From positions 1 to 6,111 of the forward strand of contig CAKPPL010000071.1 of assembly GCA_934177555.1 (NCBI GenBank): DNA of 6,111 nucleotides, given 5' to 3'. This document shows, piece after piece, positions 5,316-6,111 of the stretch (within the stretch, counting starts at the first letter, position 1; the number at the start of each line of letters is the position of its first letter). Source of the stretch: an uncultured Clostridia bacterium. Its GTDB lineage: Bacteria; Bacillota; Clostridia; TANB77; CAG-508. The notes beneath the pieces were generated by a model. It saw only the letters and a list, made by a program, of their open reading frames with translations, was not told the origin of the DNA and searched no databases. Both the position numbers and the translations under genes were made by a program.

Positions 5316-6111
5316 ATGTTTACAGATTATGCAAAAATAGTTATAAAATCAGGAAATGGTGGAGATGGAGCAATAACATTTAGAAGAGAAAAATATGTTG
5401 CTGCAGGAGGACCTGATGGTGGAGATGGAGGCAGAGGTGGAAGCATCTATTTTAGAGTAGACCCAAATGCCAATACACTAATTGATTTTAGATATACAAA
5501 AAAGTTTAAAGCACAAAATGGAGAAAATGGAAGTGGTGCAAATAAATTTGGAAAATCAGGAGAAGATTTATACATTGATGTACCAATAGGAACAATAATA
5601 AAAGATGTAGAAACAGGAAAAGTTGTAGCAGATCTTTCACAAGAAGGACAAGTAGAAATGGTACTAAAAGGTGGAAGAGGAGGCAAAGGAAACTCTCATT
5701 TTGCTACAGCAACAAGACAAGTTCCAAGATTTGCACAAGCCGGAGAAGAAGGAGAAGAAAAAGAAGTAATACTTGAATTAAAATTACTAGCAGATGTTGG
5801 ACTACTAGGTTTTCCAAATGTAGGAAAATCAACATTTCTTTCAATGGTAACAGATGCAAAACCTAAAATAGCAAATTATCATTTTACAACTATTGAACCT
5901 AATTTAGGTGTAGTAAAAACAAAAAATGGAGACAGTTTTGTAATTGCAGATATTCCTGGAATTATAGAGGGAGCAAGTGATGGAGTTGGACTTGGAATAC
6001 AATTTTTAAGACATGTAGAAAGAACAAGATTATTATTACATGTTGTTGATGTTTCTGGTATAGAGGGACGTAATCCAGTAGAAGACTTTCATACTATAAA
6101 TATGGAAGTAA
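5316..6111 (+). CDS. obg: GTPase Obg (CgtA), 3' truncated by the window end
   Basis: Essential, slow-turnover GTPase that acts in late 50S ribosomal subunit assembly and links growth to nucleotide (GTP, ppGpp) levels. 265 codons are visible; full-length Obg is about 430, so over a third is beyond the window. ATG 5316 gives MFTDYAKIVIKSGNGGDGAITFRREK, the typical Obg start. Residues 1-159 form the glycine-rich Obg fold (GGPDGGDGGRGG at 31-42, KGGRGGKGNSHFAT at 118-131). The G domain follows: G1/P-loop GFPNVGKST (165-173) with K171 and S172, switch I YHFTTIEPNLG (188-198), and G3/switch II DIPGIIEGA (212-220). G4 (NKxD), G5 and any C-terminal OCT domain lie past the end. It is the last visible gene of the probable trpS operon. 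The usual neighbours rplU and rpmA are not upstream here. Confidence 0.98.
   Translation, partial: MFTDYAKIVIKSGNGGDGAITFRREKYVAAGGPDGGDGGRGGSIYFRVDPNANTLIDFRYTKKFKAQNGENGSGANKFGKSGEDLYIDVPIGTIIKDVETGKVVADLSQEGQVEMVLKGGRGGKGNSHFATATRQVPRFAQAGEEGEEKEVILELKLLADVGLLGFPNVGKSTFLSMVTDAKPKIANYHFTTIEPNLGVVKTKNGDSFVIADIPGIIEGASDGVGLGIQFLRHVERTRLLLHVVDVSGIEGRNPVEDFHTINMEV

Noticed and set aside
5447..5686. Reverse-strand frame inside obg
   Set aside because: Opposite the conserved Obg fold; the Pro-rich product is the antisense of glycine-rich codons.

Overview
The window looks like chromosomal DNA of an AT-rich, low-GC Gram-positive bacterium, most likely a clostridial-type Firmicute. The reasons are the very low GC (about 25-27% in trpS lines counted by hand), strong purine-rich Shine-Dalgarno sequences (AGGAGG/GGAGG), near-exclusive AGA for arginine and frequent ATA for isoleucine, and DnaK, DnaJ, TrpRS and Obg proteins of bacterial type. 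The lineage is an inference from these traits; no rRNA or other taxonomic marker is present. All six genes are on the + strand.

Layout: (1) The 3' two thirds of dnaK (1-1348), followed by a small hairpin (1356-1378) and then a complete dnaJ (1455-2618), form the distal end of a classical heat-shock operon. (2) Directly after the dnaJ stop lies a consensus vegetative promoter (2621-2649), a roughly 65-nt leader, a 115-codon gene of unknown function (2721-3068) and a strong intrinsic terminator (3081-3117). This is a self-contained single-gene unit with higher GC and different codon choice from its neighbours. (3) After a short AT-rich promoter region comes a probable three-gene operon: trpS (3230-4240), a 347-codon gene of unknown function (4263-5306) and obg (5316 onward, cut by the window end).

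Function: DnaK and DnaJ are the chaperone and its J-domain co-chaperone. TrpRS charges tRNA-Trp, and here carries a cysteine pattern typical of [4Fe-4S]-binding TrpRS. Obg is a GTPase in large ribosomal subunit maturation and growth control. The theme is protein synthesis and folding. The parts that are not routine are the two unknown genes, above all the 115-aa unit between dnaJ and trpS. I see no CRISPR array, tRNA, rRNA, insertion sequence, toxin-antitoxin pair or defence system. There is no gene-free stretch over 300 bases; the longest gap is the 161 bases between the 115-aa gene and trpS.
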